Source of the DNA: DAINPP01 sp963667315
GTDB taxonomy: Bacteria; Thermotogota; Thermotogae; MWEM01
DNA length: 64,000 nucleotides
Reading direction: 5' to 3'
Assembly (NCBI GenBank): GCA_963667315.1
Contig: OY763325.1
Coordinates: 682,001 to 746,000, forward strand
Position 1 is the first letter of the stretch; each line of letters begins with the position of its first letter. The notes beneath the pieces were generated by a model. The model was not told the origin of the DNA and searched no databases. It saw nothing but the letters and a program-made list of their open reading frames with translations. Shown one piece after another: positions 33,633 to 42,232 of this stretch. The position numbers and the translations under genes were made by a program.

Positions 33633-34341
33633 AAAATAGTTTAGTATTTAGATAGATCAGATAGGAGAGTTCCGAAAGCATTATTGATAATCCGAGAACG
33701 TCCCCGGTTATTCCTTCGATTTTGGCATTAGAAATTTTAATAATGATAAACGAAACGATTATAACGCCCAGCAACCAGAAATAGACTAACGGAGAATGAA
33801 AAAAAATCGGGATAGTTAAGATAATTGAAGAAACTGAATAATACTTCGGGTATGGGAAATAAAGCATTCCGAGTCCGTTATTTGCTGCCGGTTTTGAAAA
33901 GGACAAAAGGAAAAGAGGCGAAATTCTCCCAAATACAGGAAAGAAATACCAGTACTCAGTAGAATTCACTACACAATATATTTCAACGATAAGAAAAAGC
34001 ACACCAAATAAAAGGGCAAATGCTCCTGTATTTGAATCTTTCATAATTCTTAAGCGATCAGCCTTGGACTTATGTGATGGAAAGAAGCCATCAATGCAGT
34101 CGAGCAATCCATCAAAATGAAAAAAGCCAAATAACATATAATAAATTAATAATGCAATTAATTTTGAAATGGTTTCAGAAAAAACCAAAATCAACAGCTG
34201 ATCACTGAAAAACAATATTATTCCAGCCAAATATCCTACAACCGGGAAATAAAGGGTTGACTTTTGATAGTTAATCCGGTTTATCCGAGGGACTTTTATC
34301 CTTGATAAGGTTCCAAGGGCAAGTAAAAAATCATCTATCAC
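33625..34341 (-). CDS. cobS: Adenosylcobinamide-GDP ribazoletransferase
   Basis: A 238-residue membrane enzyme joining adenosylcobinamide-GDP to an alpha-ribazole (or its phosphate) to make the complete cobamide. Typical motifs are FLLALGTLSRIKVP near the N-terminus, YFPVVGYLAGIIL, and GFFHFDGLLDCIDGFFPSHKSKADRLRIMKDSNTGA... with the family's D-G-x-x-D-x-x-D metal site. Several membrane helices are present. It is the last gene of the - strand cobamide operon, overlapping cbiR by 4 bases (ATGA). Confidence 0.93.
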   Translation of the reverse strand: MIDDFLLALGTLSRIKVPRINRINYQKSTLYFPVVGYLAGIILFFSDQLLILVFSETISKLIALLIYYMLFGFFHFDGLLDCIDGFFPSHKSKADRLRIMKDSNTGAFALLFGVLFLIVEIYCVVNSTEYWYFFPVFGRISPLFLLSFSKPAANNGLGMLYFPYPKYYSVSSIILTIPIFFHSPLVYFWLLGVIIVSFIIIKISNAKIEGITGDVLGLSIMLSELSYLIYLNTKLFFK

Positions 34342-35000
34342 TTTTTTAAGTCCCTTGCCAGCCTACTGGTTTCTTCCCATTTAAATAATTCAATACATAC
34401 GGGTATTTTTTTTAATTTATCATGCTCTGAAATAAATATTTTGAATTCTTTTATCACTTCATTTATCGGATATATATGTGCCTTTTTTTCGTCAGCTCCG
34501 TGAAAATGAATCTCTTTTATTTGCTTACAATATCTGTTATAAAATTCTGATATTGACCTTTTTTCATATAGCAGGTGACCATAATCCATGGTCACATAGA
34601 TATTATCTGCTTCATCCTTTAAATATTCAACAAAATCAAAAAAAAGATCATTTTCAAGATTCTCTAAAGTCATAGATATTCCAGGGTTGTCTGCCAATGT
34701 TGTGAAATAGAAATCAGCAAGCTTTTTAAAATTCACAAATGGATGCAAAGTCATGTTAATACATTTGAATTCTTTAAAGAATTCAAATGCCTTTCTGGCG
34801 TTCTCCAAAGTATCGGTTGGAAGATGTACTGAGATATCTATCAGCTTAAGTATTTTCTTTATCTCCTTTTCAAGTAAGTCAGATGTATTTTTATTCCATG
34901 TATAAACCAGTAATTCACAAAATTCAAGTTCATCTTTAATATGTTCAACATTTTCAAGGTATGTTCCTCTTATCTGCCATGAAGTTGCACCAATTATCAT
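34338..35000 (-). CDS. cbiR: Probable cobamide-remodelling hydrolase CbiR
   Basis: A 220-residue TIM-barrel protein of the AP-endonuclease-2/xylose-isomerase-like superfamily. IIGATSWQIRGTYLENVEHI at the start, IDISVHLPTDTL near residue 60, a conserved MTLENLENDL and YVTMDYGHLLY, then EIHFHGADEKKAH supply the likely metal ligands (Glu, Asp, His). This matches what I recall of CbiR, which cuts the phosphoribosyl bond of cobamides to release cobinamide for rebuilding. Its place between cobU and cobS, overlapping both by 4 bases, supports this. I chose ATG 35000 because GAGG (complement of 35006-35009) is correctly spaced; the frame continues to 35027. Confidence 0.75.
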   Translation of the reverse strand: MIIGATSWQIRGTYLENVEHIKDELEFCELLVYTWNKNTSDLLEKEIKKILKLIDISVHLPTDTLENARKAFEFFKEFKCINMTLHPFVNFKKLADFYFTTLADNPGISMTLENLENDLFFDFVEYLKDEADNIYVTMDYGHLLYEKRSISEFYNRYCKQIKEIHFHGADEKKAHIYPINEVIKEFKIFISEHDKLKKIPVCIELFKWEETSRLARDLKK

Positions 35001-35521
35001 TTTAACCTCATCTCCAATCCGCAACAAGTTAAAAACACTTCATCATAAACTGCTGCTAATTTTTTATTTGCTCTTCCCAAATATTTAACGTATTTTCTTG
35101 ATAATTCATTTGCAGGAATTACACCGGATCCACATTCATTTGTAACGGTTATAAGTGTTGTATGAGTGTTTTCATATGCATTTATCGTTGCTATGAACTT
35201 ATCAACAGACTTCAATATTTCAGTTTCCTCTTTTTCAATCAACAGATTTGATATCCACATTGTAATACAGTCGATTACAATGATATCGCTCTTCATCTCT
35301 ATGGCCTGTAGAAAGGCTTTGGACAAATCTAAGGGTTCTTCAAGAGTCGTATATCTGTTACCGCGTTCTTTTATATGATTCTGAATCTTTTCCTTTAATT
35401 CGCCGTCTATGTATCTTGCCGTCGCAATAAAAACTCTATTGCCGTTTATTTCGTCAGCCAGTTTGACAGCCAGACTGGATTTCCCTGAAGCCTGACCACC
35501 TGTTATCAATATTTTTCTCAT
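34997..35521 (-). CDS. cobU: Adenosylcobinamide kinase/guanylyltransferase
   Basis: A 174-residue bifunctional enzyme that phosphorylates adenosylcobinamide and then attaches GMP. The P-loop is LITGGQASGKSSLA near the N-terminus; VFIATARYIDGELKEKI holds the family's A-T-A substrate strand, ITMWISNLL the Walker-B-like region, and TVTNECGSGVIP the family NE-x-G-x-G-x-VP motif. It acts just before CobS. Overlaps by 4 bases at each end couple it to cblS-like and cbiR. Confidence 0.95.
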   Translation of the reverse strand: MRKILITGGQASGKSSLAVKLADEINGNRVFIATARYIDGELKEKIQNHIKERGNRYTTLEEPLDLSKAFLQAIEMKSDIIVIDCITMWISNLLIEKEETEILKSVDKFIATINAYENTHTTLITVTNECGSGVIPANELSRKYVKYLGRANKKLAAVYDEVFLTCCGLEMRLK

Positions 35522-36261
35522 ACCCTCTCCTGCGACATTCTGCCGATTAATTGTATATTATTCCAAAGTAGATCATCAGATGGATGCGAAAATATACCAC
35601 AAGTTGCCGGTCCGGCAGATTTTGAAATGACTGTTTCATCGATTTTATCAAAATCAATGTATCTGCATCCGGATATTGCTTCCAATATCTTTATCTCCTT
35701 TTTAATGCCATTGGACCCGCATGGAATAAAATCATGAATATCCAGTCTTGCAAGCAATCTTTCAATCTCAGTGGGGTTCAAAAGTCTGTCTTCATTTTCC
35801 AAGACCTCTTTTCCGACATACGGCAAACCGAAAAGATAGATATAATCATCCGATTCAGTCATGTTCCATTTCAGACATTCGCTCTTGGCAATAACCGTTA
35901 TACTGAATGCTGTCATCTGTGTCTTAAAATTTTCTTCCGTACTGCCATTGATTTGAATATCATTCATTGAATATTTTTCACATTCCGCTTTTATTGCTTT
36001 ATAGATATTTTTCCCGGTGGGATCCCATTCGTTACTTACATTTGAGATTATGAGACATGGTTTTGCACCTACCGAATAGATTTCGTTTAAACAAACGCGA
36101 AGACAGTACTTAGCAGAAATTTCCGGTTCGACTTTTAAGACATCAGATGGTTTATTTCCAATTGAACCGATTGAATCACAAGCAATAATCATAAAATTAT
36201 CTTTGTAATCTGACGAAGTCGTTAATACTGTAATATCTCTTGAATTTTCAACAATCTGCAT
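35518..36261 (-). CDS. AIR-synthase-fold protein, candidate alpha-ribazole kinase (CblS-like)
   Basis: A 247-residue member of the PurM/ThiL/HypE superfamily. DSIGSIGNKPSDVLKVEPEI is the ATP/Mg-binding N-terminal motif, EIYSVGAKPCLIISNVSNEW the second strand pair, and INGSTEENFKTQMTAF a conserved turn. As it heads a cobU-cbiR-cobS operon with no cobT, an alpha-ribazole kinase role, as proposed for CblS in Listeria and Geobacillus, would fit; I am not certain that the sequences are orthologous. The ATG at 36303 lies within a -10 box. AAGGAGG (complement of 36267-36273) is 5 bases from ATG 36261, so I start there. Confidence 0.65.
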   Translation of the reverse strand: MQIVENSRDITVLTTSSDYKDNFMIIACDSIGSIGNKPSDVLKVEPEISAKYCLRVCLNEIYSVGAKPCLIISNVSNEWDPTGKNIYKAIKAECEKYSMNDIQINGSTEENFKTQMTAFSITVIAKSECLKWNMTESDDYIYLFGLPYVGKEVLENEDRLLNPTEIERLLARLDIHDFIPCGSNGIKKEIKILEAISGCRYIDFDKIDETVISKSAGPATCGIFSHPSDDLLWNNIQLIGRMSQERV

Positions 36262-36301
36262 TAAAACCTCCTTAATTTCAAGAATTTTTAATGACTTCCC
36301 C

Positions 36302-36310
36302 ATTATAACA
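36302..36310 (-). promoter_or_regulatory. Promoter of the cobamide operon
   Basis: The - strand reads TGT-TATAAT (36310 to 36302), an extended -10 that would start transcription near 36295, giving a ~34-base leader. There is no room for a cobalamin riboswitch in it. Confidence 0.65.
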
Positions 36311-36327
36311 GATATTAAAAATAATCG

Positions 36328-36336
36328 TGCTATAAT
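36328..36336 (+). promoter_or_regulatory. Promoter of ppk2
   Basis: The + strand reads TGC-TATAAT at 36328-36336, 70 bases before ppk2 and divergent from the cobamide operon promoter, with only 20 bases between the two -10 boxes. Confidence 0.65.
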
Positions 36337-36406
36337 ATAATAAGTTGTGTAAATATAATTGAAGTGAATATAAAACGTTCTTGGTCTTTATGAAAGGGGG
36401 ATATAG

Positions 36407-37204
36407 ATGAAAAAGATTAAAAATTCCGATTATGAAAAAGAACTCCTGAAATTACAGATAAAGTTAGTTAAGCTGCAGAGATGGGTAAAAGAAGAAGGGA
36501 AGAAGGTAGTAGTGATATTTGAAGGAAGAGATGCCGCAGGAAAAGGGGGTGTAATAAAAAGGATAATGGAAAAGCTGAATCCAAGATTCAGTCGTGTTGT
36601 TGCACTTGGAATACCATCTGATAGAGAAAAGACTCAATGGTATTTTCAACGATATGTCAACCATCTTCCGGCAGCCGGGGAAATCGTTCTTTTTGACAGA
36701 AGTTGGTATAACCGAGCCGGTGTTGAACGTGTGATGGGATTTTGTACTGATTATCAATACCATGAATTTCTGAGAAGCTGTCCTGAATTTGAAAGAATGC
36801 TGATCAGATCAAAGATAAAATTGATAAAATATTGGTTCTCAGTCAGTGACGAAGTTCAGGAAAAACGCTTTCAAGACAGGATCAACGATCCGACAAAAAG
36901 ATGGAAAATCAGTCCTATGGATCTTGAAGCAAGAAGTAAATGGGTCGAATATTCTAAGGCAAAAGATGAGATGTTTAAATATACGGATACAAAACAATCA
37001 CCATGGTTTGTCGTCAACGCCGATGTAAAAAAACACGCAAGATTGAATTGTATCCACCATTTATTAAGTCAATTTAATTACAAAGATATTCCAACAAAAA
37101 AGATAATACTTCCACCAAGACAGACCGATGAGAATTATATCAGGCCACCCCTTTCAGATCAAACTTTTGTTCCCGAGATTTATCCAAAGAAAAAAGATAA
37201 ATAA
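36407..37204 (+). CDS. ppk2: Polyphosphate kinase 2 (PPK2, class I-like)
   Basis: A 265-residue thymidylate-kinase-fold protein. VVVIFEGRDAAGKGGVIKRI is the Walker A, FDRSWYNRAGVERVMGF the Walker B and the DRSWYNR motif, and KYWFSVSDEVQEKRFQDRINDP the lid region. PPK2 moves phosphate from polyphosphate to ADP or GDP (class I), or to AMP. With the D-R-S-W-Y-N-R motif and this length, class I is most likely. It is a single gene with its own promoter and a GAAAGGGGGATA ribosome site. Together with ppx and ppk1, three polyP enzymes lie in one window. Confidence 0.93.
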   Translation: MKKIKNSDYEKELLKLQIKLVKLQRWVKEEGKKVVVIFEGRDAAGKGGVIKRIMEKLNPRFSRVVALGIPSDREKTQWYFQRYVNHLPAAGEIVLFDRSWYNRAGVERVMGFCTDYQYHEFLRSCPEFERMLIRSKIKLIKYWFSVSDEVQEKRFQDRINDPTKRWKISPMDLEARSKWVEYSKAKDEMFKYTDTKQSPWFVVNADVKKHARLNCIHHLLSQFNYKDIPTKKIILPPRQTDENYIRPPLSDQTFVPEIYPKKKDK

Positions 37205-37646
37205 AAACATTGCCTTTATGATCTGTCGCTAAAAAAGTTAAATAGGGAAAATTACGAAACAGTATGGGACTATTCTCGAAACTGAATCTGGAATCCCCTT
37301 CTTTGTTTTGGCTTAATGTTCGCTTAAAATGATAAATTTCTTCAAGCGTCTGTAAATACAGTAATAAGGTTTTTACACCAAATACTTGCACTAACTTGAA
37401 TCCCCGCTTGGACGAGTATTGGAGTTTCGAATAAACTCATTGATTAAACCTTAAAGAAAATCTAAAATTGCACGATGTCTGTTTTCTGATATTGTACTGT
37501 TTTGTTTTTCATTCTCTCAATAAATACTTTTTCTCTCTCTTTCCATATTTTGACATAGAAAATGCACCTCCTACAATTGTCCTTTTTCTGTCCAATGTTC
37601 GGGGTGCACTCCACTTTATGAGCGGTTTTGTAGTTTATAAAAAAAT
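37205..37646. other. Intergenic region with decayed mobile-element sequence
   Basis: A 442-base gap between ppk2 and the GH65 gene, AT-rich, without an intact gene. The part near 37509-37613 looks like an insertion-sequence end (listed separately). The part near 37210-37440 has short open stretches on the - strand that match nothing I recognise. No clear terminator is seen for ppk2. Confidence 0.6.
37509..37613 (-). mobile_element. Remnant of an IS3/IS150-like element (end repeat plus orfA start)
   Basis: On the - strand a terminal-repeat-like TGGAGTGCACCCCGAACATT (from 37613) continues to GGACAG, then AGGAGG (37572-37567) and an ATG at 37556 opening a peptide MSKYGKREKKYLLRE that stops after 15 residues. 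IS150-group elements start with similar TGGA...CCC...TTGGACA ends and an orfA beginning MSKYS or similar. No second end or transposase core is present, so this is a decayed fragment. The match is by eye. Confidence 0.45.
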
Positions 37647-39923
37647 TTAAAATGGGATAATTGTTTTCCCAGTATTTAATGCGTAAAGTGTGTCTTTAAC
37701 AATAAGCTTTGAATACTTTTCATTTCTCTTTTCAAATTGAATTTTCATTTCTTTTCTATCAATAATAATCTGATAAGTATTCCCATCAAGAAAAAGATTG
37801 AATGAAATGGATTTCCATTCTTCCGGAAGAACAGGGTCAAGATATATCTGTTCATTTTGTATTTTAAACCCGGCAAACCCCTTGACTATCATCTGCCATG
37901 CAGCTCCGGATGCCGCTGTGTGAATACCGCCAATAAAGGTTCCACCACTGATGGCTTCATTAGTATTTTTCAAATCAATATAAACTGATTTCACAAAATT
38001 TTTATAAGCTTCATCAATATGTCCTGTTCTTGAAGCAATGATAGAGTAAACAGACGGACTCAATGACGAAAAATGAAGTGTTCTCGATTCATAATACTCA
38101 TAATTGGCTTTTATAATATCTATCTCAAATAGTTCGGGATGTACGAAAAAAAGTTGAATGATATCAGCTTGCTTTATTGATTGAGTAAAAAGTGCTACAC
38201 CATTTGGCCATCCATAATACTCATCGTCCCTTATCAGTCTTTCTTTTATCTTTGATGCAGGAACTACATCTTCAAGCATAAAATAATGGTCAAATTGTTC
38301 AATAACACCTTCTTCGTTTGGTTGTGGAAGATATAGTTTCCTGTAGATTTCTTTAAAGAGTTTAATTTCCCATTCTAATAGGTTTATTTTTTTCGAAATC
38401 TTGTCTAAATCATTATCCGAAAGAATCTCAATCGTTCTTAAAGCCTTTTCAAAATTAAAGTAAGCCTGATAATTTGTAAAGGCATTGTTTTCTACATTTT
38501 CATGGTATTCATCCGGCCCCTGTATTTTCACGAATTCATATCTGTCTTTTCGAGGCTTGTATACAACGTGTGATGAGAGAAAACGGGCACATTCAAAAAT
38601 GATTTCTGCTCCGTAATCCCTAAGAAATTCATAGTCATCTGTCAATTCATAATATTGCCAGATGGAATAGGCGATATCCGGTGTAATGTGTATTTGCCAA
38701 TCGTTGAAATGGTTTCTTATAGGTCTTCCAGTGATAACATCCTTGAAAAAGAAGTCTGGACAGAGCTCATCACCTGTTTTCCCGCTGATCCAAGCATAAT
38801 AAGCCCCTTCATATCCCAACCGTTTTGCTTTTCTTCTTGCACCATCCAGAGTGTTATATCTGTAAATCAACATCTTTTTAGCCACTTCCGGATTGGTAAA
38901 AAGATACATTGGAAGGTTGAAGATTTCCTGATCCCAGAATGCAGCTCCCTGATAAGCCTGGCAGGACAATCCTCTGGCTCCTACAGGAAGGCTATCATGT
39001 ATTGGAGTTGCGATAATACTCTGGTAGGTATTGTATCTGACGGCAAGTTCATCCTGTATATTTCCGTTAATTTCGATATCGTATCTTCTCCAATTTTCTT
39101 CCCAAATTTTATCATTTAATTTTCTTAAATCATTATAATTCAGATTTTTTGAATCAGCTAGACAATGTTCGAGTGGATTTTTAACGTTATTAGAATGATA
39201 ACAAATCATATATTTGATGATTGTAATTTCTTGATTCGCGTCAGTTTCAAATTCAACCGTTCTGGTGTATTTATAAGCTTTTTCTTCGATCGGAGAATTA
39301 GAAAGATCAATATTTGATATCACGGTCTTTGAAAGAACGGCTATCGTTTGTGCCTTTTCACAGGTGATGGATTCTGCATATAACATATCATCAATATTGC
39401 CGAACTTGATTTCCTTCAGATGATTTCCATTTAGATTCCAAACATCTGCATCTATGCCTTCGACTACTTTGAGTTTCGTTTTTCGATCAGTCTTAATGGT
39501 TATCTTTTGCGGAATAATATGAATATTGAAGAGACTTGCAAATTTTTCTTCCGAAAATTGAACCGGTTCCATTATAAAGCTGATAGATGTGACACCATTT
39601 TTTAAATTCAGTTTCCTCTGATATTCATTAACAGTAGCTTTTTTAGGAGAAAGCTTGATATCATCACAATAAATTTCAGTAAAAAGAGCGTTTGGAACAT
39701 TACACAACTCTTCCCATTTTCCATCAGCTTTATCCCATGTATCCGTTACAAAGCAACCTGCATAATCTTCTTTCCCTTCTTCAGCAGCCGTTCCCCTATA
39801 TCCCAGATAACCATTTCCAGTCATGAAATTACTGCCTGAAATTATTACTCCCGATTTATCATAACCCTTCTCTATGATTTCCCAGCCACTGAGAGTTATT
39901 AGATTGTCGAGTATTTTTTTCAT
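37647..39923 (-). CDS. GH65 disaccharide phosphorylase (kojibiose/nigerose/trehalose/maltose type)
   Basis: A 758-residue family GH65 inverting phosphorylase. GWEIIEKGYDKSGVIISGSN with NGYLGYRGT is the N-terminal beta-sandwich. The catalytic (alpha/alpha)6 barrel includes GAAFWDQEIFNLPM and the general-acid motif IQGPDEYHENVENNAF with the glutamate of PDEYH. The phosphate-binding region is in GGTFIGGIHTAASGAAW. It splits an alpha-glucoside with phosphate to beta-glucose-1-phosphate, which the adjacent PgmB converts. The exact disaccharide cannot be told. I chose ATG 39923 after AGGTGG, 13 bases past the pgmB stop, rather than 39959. Confidence 0.88.
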   Translation of the reverse strand: MKKILDNLITLSGWEIIEKGYDKSGVIISGSNFMTGNGYLGYRGTAAEEGKEDYAGCFVTDTWDKADGKWEELCNVPNALFTEIYCDDIKLSPKKATVNEYQRKLNLKNGVTSISFIMEPVQFSEEKFASLFNIHIIPQKITIKTDRKTKLKVVEGIDADVWNLNGNHLKEIKFGNIDDMLYAESITCEKAQTIAVLSKTVISNIDLSNSPIEEKAYKYTRTVEFETDANQEITIIKYMICYHSNNVKNPLEHCLADSKNLNYNDLRKLNDKIWEENWRRYDIEINGNIQDELAVRYNTYQSIIATPIHDSLPVGARGLSCQAYQGAAFWDQEIFNLPMYLFTNPEVAKKMLIYRYNTLDGARRKAKRLGYEGAYYAWISGKTGDELCPDFFFKDVITGRPIRNHFNDWQIHITPDIAYSIWQYYELTDDYEFLRDYGAEIIFECARFLSSHVVYKPRKDRYEFVKIQGPDEYHENVENNAFTNYQAYFNFEKALRTIEILSDNDLDKISKKINLLEWEIKLFKEIYRKLYLPQPNEEGVIEQFDHYFMLEDVVPASKIKERLIRDDEYYGWPNGVALFTQSIKQADIIQLFFVHPELFEIDIIKANYEYYESRTLHFSSLSPSVYSIIASRTGHIDEAYKNFVKSVYIDLKNTNEAISGGTFIGGIHTAASGAAWQMIVKGFAGFKIQNEQIYLDPVLPEEWKSISFNLFLDGNTYQIIIDRKEMKIQFEKRNEKYSKLIVKDTLYALNTGKTIIPF

Positions 39924-39936
39924 GAAACCACCTGAT

Positions 39937-40581
39937 TTACAAAGATAATACTTGATCAATACTTATTTCAACCGTACTGTCGTATCTTAGAGTTGCCTGT
40001 CCAACCCTCTCTTCCGGTCCTATTCCAACAGATTTAAACCCACCTGCGTTAGCTGCTTCAATTCCCGCTTCAGCATCTTCAAACACTATACACTCTATGG
40101 GATCGCAATCAATTTTTCCGGCCGCAAAGAGAAAAAGGTCCGGCGCTGGTTTTGTGTTTTCAACACTATATCCATCGGCAATGTAATCGAATAAAGAAAT
40201 CGCATTCAGACTTTTAATAACCGGAGCAGCATTTTTACTGGCTGAAGCTATAGCTGTTTTTATGCCTTTATCCCTTAAGGCTTCAACAAACTCCCTAATA
40301 CCTGGAAGAAAATCCTTTTCCGTAATTTGTGTCAATAATTCTTTGTAATAATCGTTCTTTCTTGTACACAGCTCCGACTTTTTTTCTTCTGATAAATCTT
40401 TATCATTATGTTCAAGTATAATCTCAAGAGATCTGACACGTGAAACACCTCTCAGATTTTCATTTATCTCTCTGCTGAATTTCAAATCCTCTTCATCAGC
40501 CATTCTTTTCCATCCCTGATAATGATATTCAGCTGTATCTGTAATAACACCATCAAGATCAAATATGACACCTTTTATCAT
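39937..40581 (-). CDS. pgmB: Beta-phosphoglucomutase
   Basis: A 214-residue HAD-superfamily mutase converting beta-glucose-1-phosphate to glucose-6-phosphate. IFDLDGVITDTAEYHYQGWK holds the two catalytic aspartates of DxDGV and the cap-domain entry. LRGVSRVRSLEIIL is the family's substrate loop, IASASKNAAPVI the second HAD motif, and KPAPDLFLFAA with VFEDAEAGIEAANAGG the third and fourth. It works directly after the GH65 phosphorylase. Confidence 0.95.
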   Translation of the reverse strand: MIKGVIFDLDGVITDTAEYHYQGWKRMADEEDLKFSREINENLRGVSRVRSLEIILEHNDKDLSEEKKSELCTRKNDYYKELLTQITEKDFLPGIREFVEALRDKGIKTAIASASKNAAPVIKSLNAISLFDYIADGYSVENTKPAPDLFLFAAGKIDCDPIECIVFEDAEAGIEAANAGGFKSVGIGPEERVGQATLRYDSTVEISIDQVLSL

Positions 40582-40597
40582 TTCATCACCTCGTTAT

Positions 40598-40629
40598 GAA
40601 AACAAAAGAGGCAGATTTCCAACCTGCCT
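40598..40629 (-). terminator. Weak intercistronic terminator between the GH13 gene and pgmB
   Basis: AGGCAG (40609-40614) pairs with CTGCCT (40624-40629) over a 9-base loop and is followed on the - strand by CTTTTGTTTTC. It lies 5 bases beyond the GH13 stop and 27 bases before pgmB. Confidence 0.55.
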
Positions 40630-40634
40630 TTTCC

Positions 40635-42218
40635 CTATTTTTTTAAGATCAATACTTCGTTTGAAGCAATACAACCTTCAAATTTCTCACGCTTGTAATT
40701 TGAAAGCACGACGTCTTTGTAATCAAGGATTCCAAGGTCATCAGTTGTAAACTGTTCTTCTGAAAAATTTAAAATGATTAAGATTTCTTCATTCTCATAT
40801 TTTCTTCGATATGACAGTATATTTTCATGAATATCAATCAGTTCGAGTGCCCCGAATTTTATTGCATTTGAATTCTTTCTTAACTGAATGACCTGTTTAT
40901 AATAATTAAGCATGGAATCAGGATTGTTCTGCTGATTCTTTACATTATTTTCCTTGTACTTTTCCGAAAGAGGAAGCCACGGTTCTGACTCACTGAAAGA
41001 AGCGTTATATCCATCATCCCATTGCATCGGTGTTCTTTCAGGATCTCTTCCCTTTGCCTTTGGCCAGAAATTAATACCTTCCGGATCAACCATCTTTTCA
41101 AATGGTACTTCTACATCTTCCATACCAAGTTCTTCACCATAATAAACAAAAGGTGTTCCTCTAAGGGTTAATAACATAGTTGCCAACACTTGAACCATTT
41201 TATCTTTATTTTTTTTGTTTTTAAATTTTGTGGGAAATCTTGAGGAATCATGATTTCCAAGAACATAGCTTGGCCATGCTACTGACTGGAATAATTTTTC
41301 GGTTTCCATGATCTTATCTCTGTAAGGTTTAGCAGAATAATCAGTTATTTCCTTAAATTCAAAATTGAATGCCATATTCAATCTTCCGGGCATGGAATAT
41401 TGAAAATAAGCCGGAGTTCCCATTGGTGAACCAACTTCTCCGATAGTTACCCGGTCATTATATTGACTGACCAAATCGTTTATCTTTTCAACTGCAAGTA
41501 ATGTTTCAGGTCTGTCATTATCAAATACCCTGTAATAATTATGGTAGTCGATAGGTGAATTTCTCCCCTCTACCTTCGGATCATCTCTCAATCTTTCATC
41601 TTTGTAATACATATTAACAACATCAAATCTGAAACCGTCTACACCCATATCGAGCCAAAATTTGATTGAATCCATTACGGCTTTTACAACTTCTGGATTT
41701 CGCCAGTTAAGATCCGGTTGTTCTTTGACAAAGAGATGTAGATAATACTGTTGTCTCGTTTCATTCCACTCCCATGCCGGACCACCGAAATAAGCATACC
41801 AGTTGTTGGGTAACTTGTCTTTTTCACCATCTACCCAGATATACCAATCAGATTTGGGATTGTCTCGTGATTTTTCAGATTCCAAGAACCACTCATGTTT
41901 GTCTGATGTATGATTGTAAACCTGGTCTACTATAACTTTCATTCCTCTTTCATGTGATTTTTGAAGTAATTCTTTAAAATCATCGAGAGTACCAAACATA
42001 GGATCAATGTCCAGATAATCACTGATATCATAACCAAAGTCCTTCATTGGTGATTTGAAGATTGGAGAAAGCCACAGGGCGTCAACCCCAAGCCATTCAA
42101 GATAATCAAGTCTGTTGATAATCCCTCTCAAGTCTCCTATGCCATCACCATTTGAATCCTGAAAACTTCTGGGATAAATCTGATAAATAACAGCACCTTT
42201 CCACCATTCTCTACTCAT
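40635..42218 (-). CDS. GH13 alpha-glucosidase (oligo-1,6-glucosidase type)
   Basis: A 527-residue alpha-amylase-family enzyme. WWKGAVIYQIYPRSFQDSNG with DGIGDLRGI are the GH13 subfamily-31-like N-terminal motifs, VIVDQVYNHTSDKHEWF region I, GVDGFRFDVVNMY carries the nucleophile aspartate, TIGEVGSP the acid/base glutamate, and VLGNHDSSRFPT the third carboxylate. It hydrolyses terminal alpha-glucosidic bonds of short sugars. No signal peptide, so cytoplasmic. ATG 42218 follows GGAGG; a longer frame to 42284 runs into the upstream terminator and is rejected. Confidence 0.9.
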   Translation of the reverse strand: MSREWWKGAVIYQIYPRSFQDSNGDGIGDLRGIINRLDYLEWLGVDALWLSPIFKSPMKDFGYDISDYLDIDPMFGTLDDFKELLQKSHERGMKVIVDQVYNHTSDKHEWFLESEKSRDNPKSDWYIWVDGEKDKLPNNWYAYFGGPAWEWNETRQQYYLHLFVKEQPDLNWRNPEVVKAVMDSIKFWLDMGVDGFRFDVVNMYYKDERLRDDPKVEGRNSPIDYHNYYRVFDNDRPETLLAVEKINDLVSQYNDRVTIGEVGSPMGTPAYFQYSMPGRLNMAFNFEFKEITDYSAKPYRDKIMETEKLFQSVAWPSYVLGNHDSSRFPTKFKNKKNKDKMVQVLATMLLTLRGTPFVYYGEELGMEDVEVPFEKMVDPEGINFWPKAKGRDPERTPMQWDDGYNASFSESEPWLPLSEKYKENNVKNQQNNPDSMLNYYKQVIQLRKNSNAIKFGALELIDIHENILSYRRKYENEEILIILNFSEEQFTTDDLGILDYKDVVLSNYKREKFEGCIASNEVLILKK

Positions 42219-42232
42219 TTTATACCTCCATA

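Noticed and set aside
36262..36303. ATG at 36303 as the start of the cblS-like gene
   Set aside because: It is part of the - strand -10 region (TATAATGG). AAGGAGG points to ATG 36261.
36262..36406. Cobalamin riboswitch upstream of the cobamide operon
   Set aside because: The leader is about 34 bases, far too short, and no B12-box-like segment is seen.
37140..37391. 83-codon frame on the - strand over the ppk2 end
   Set aside because: It overlaps ppk2 coding sequence, has no ribosome site and resembles no family I know; probably chance or part of decayed sequence.
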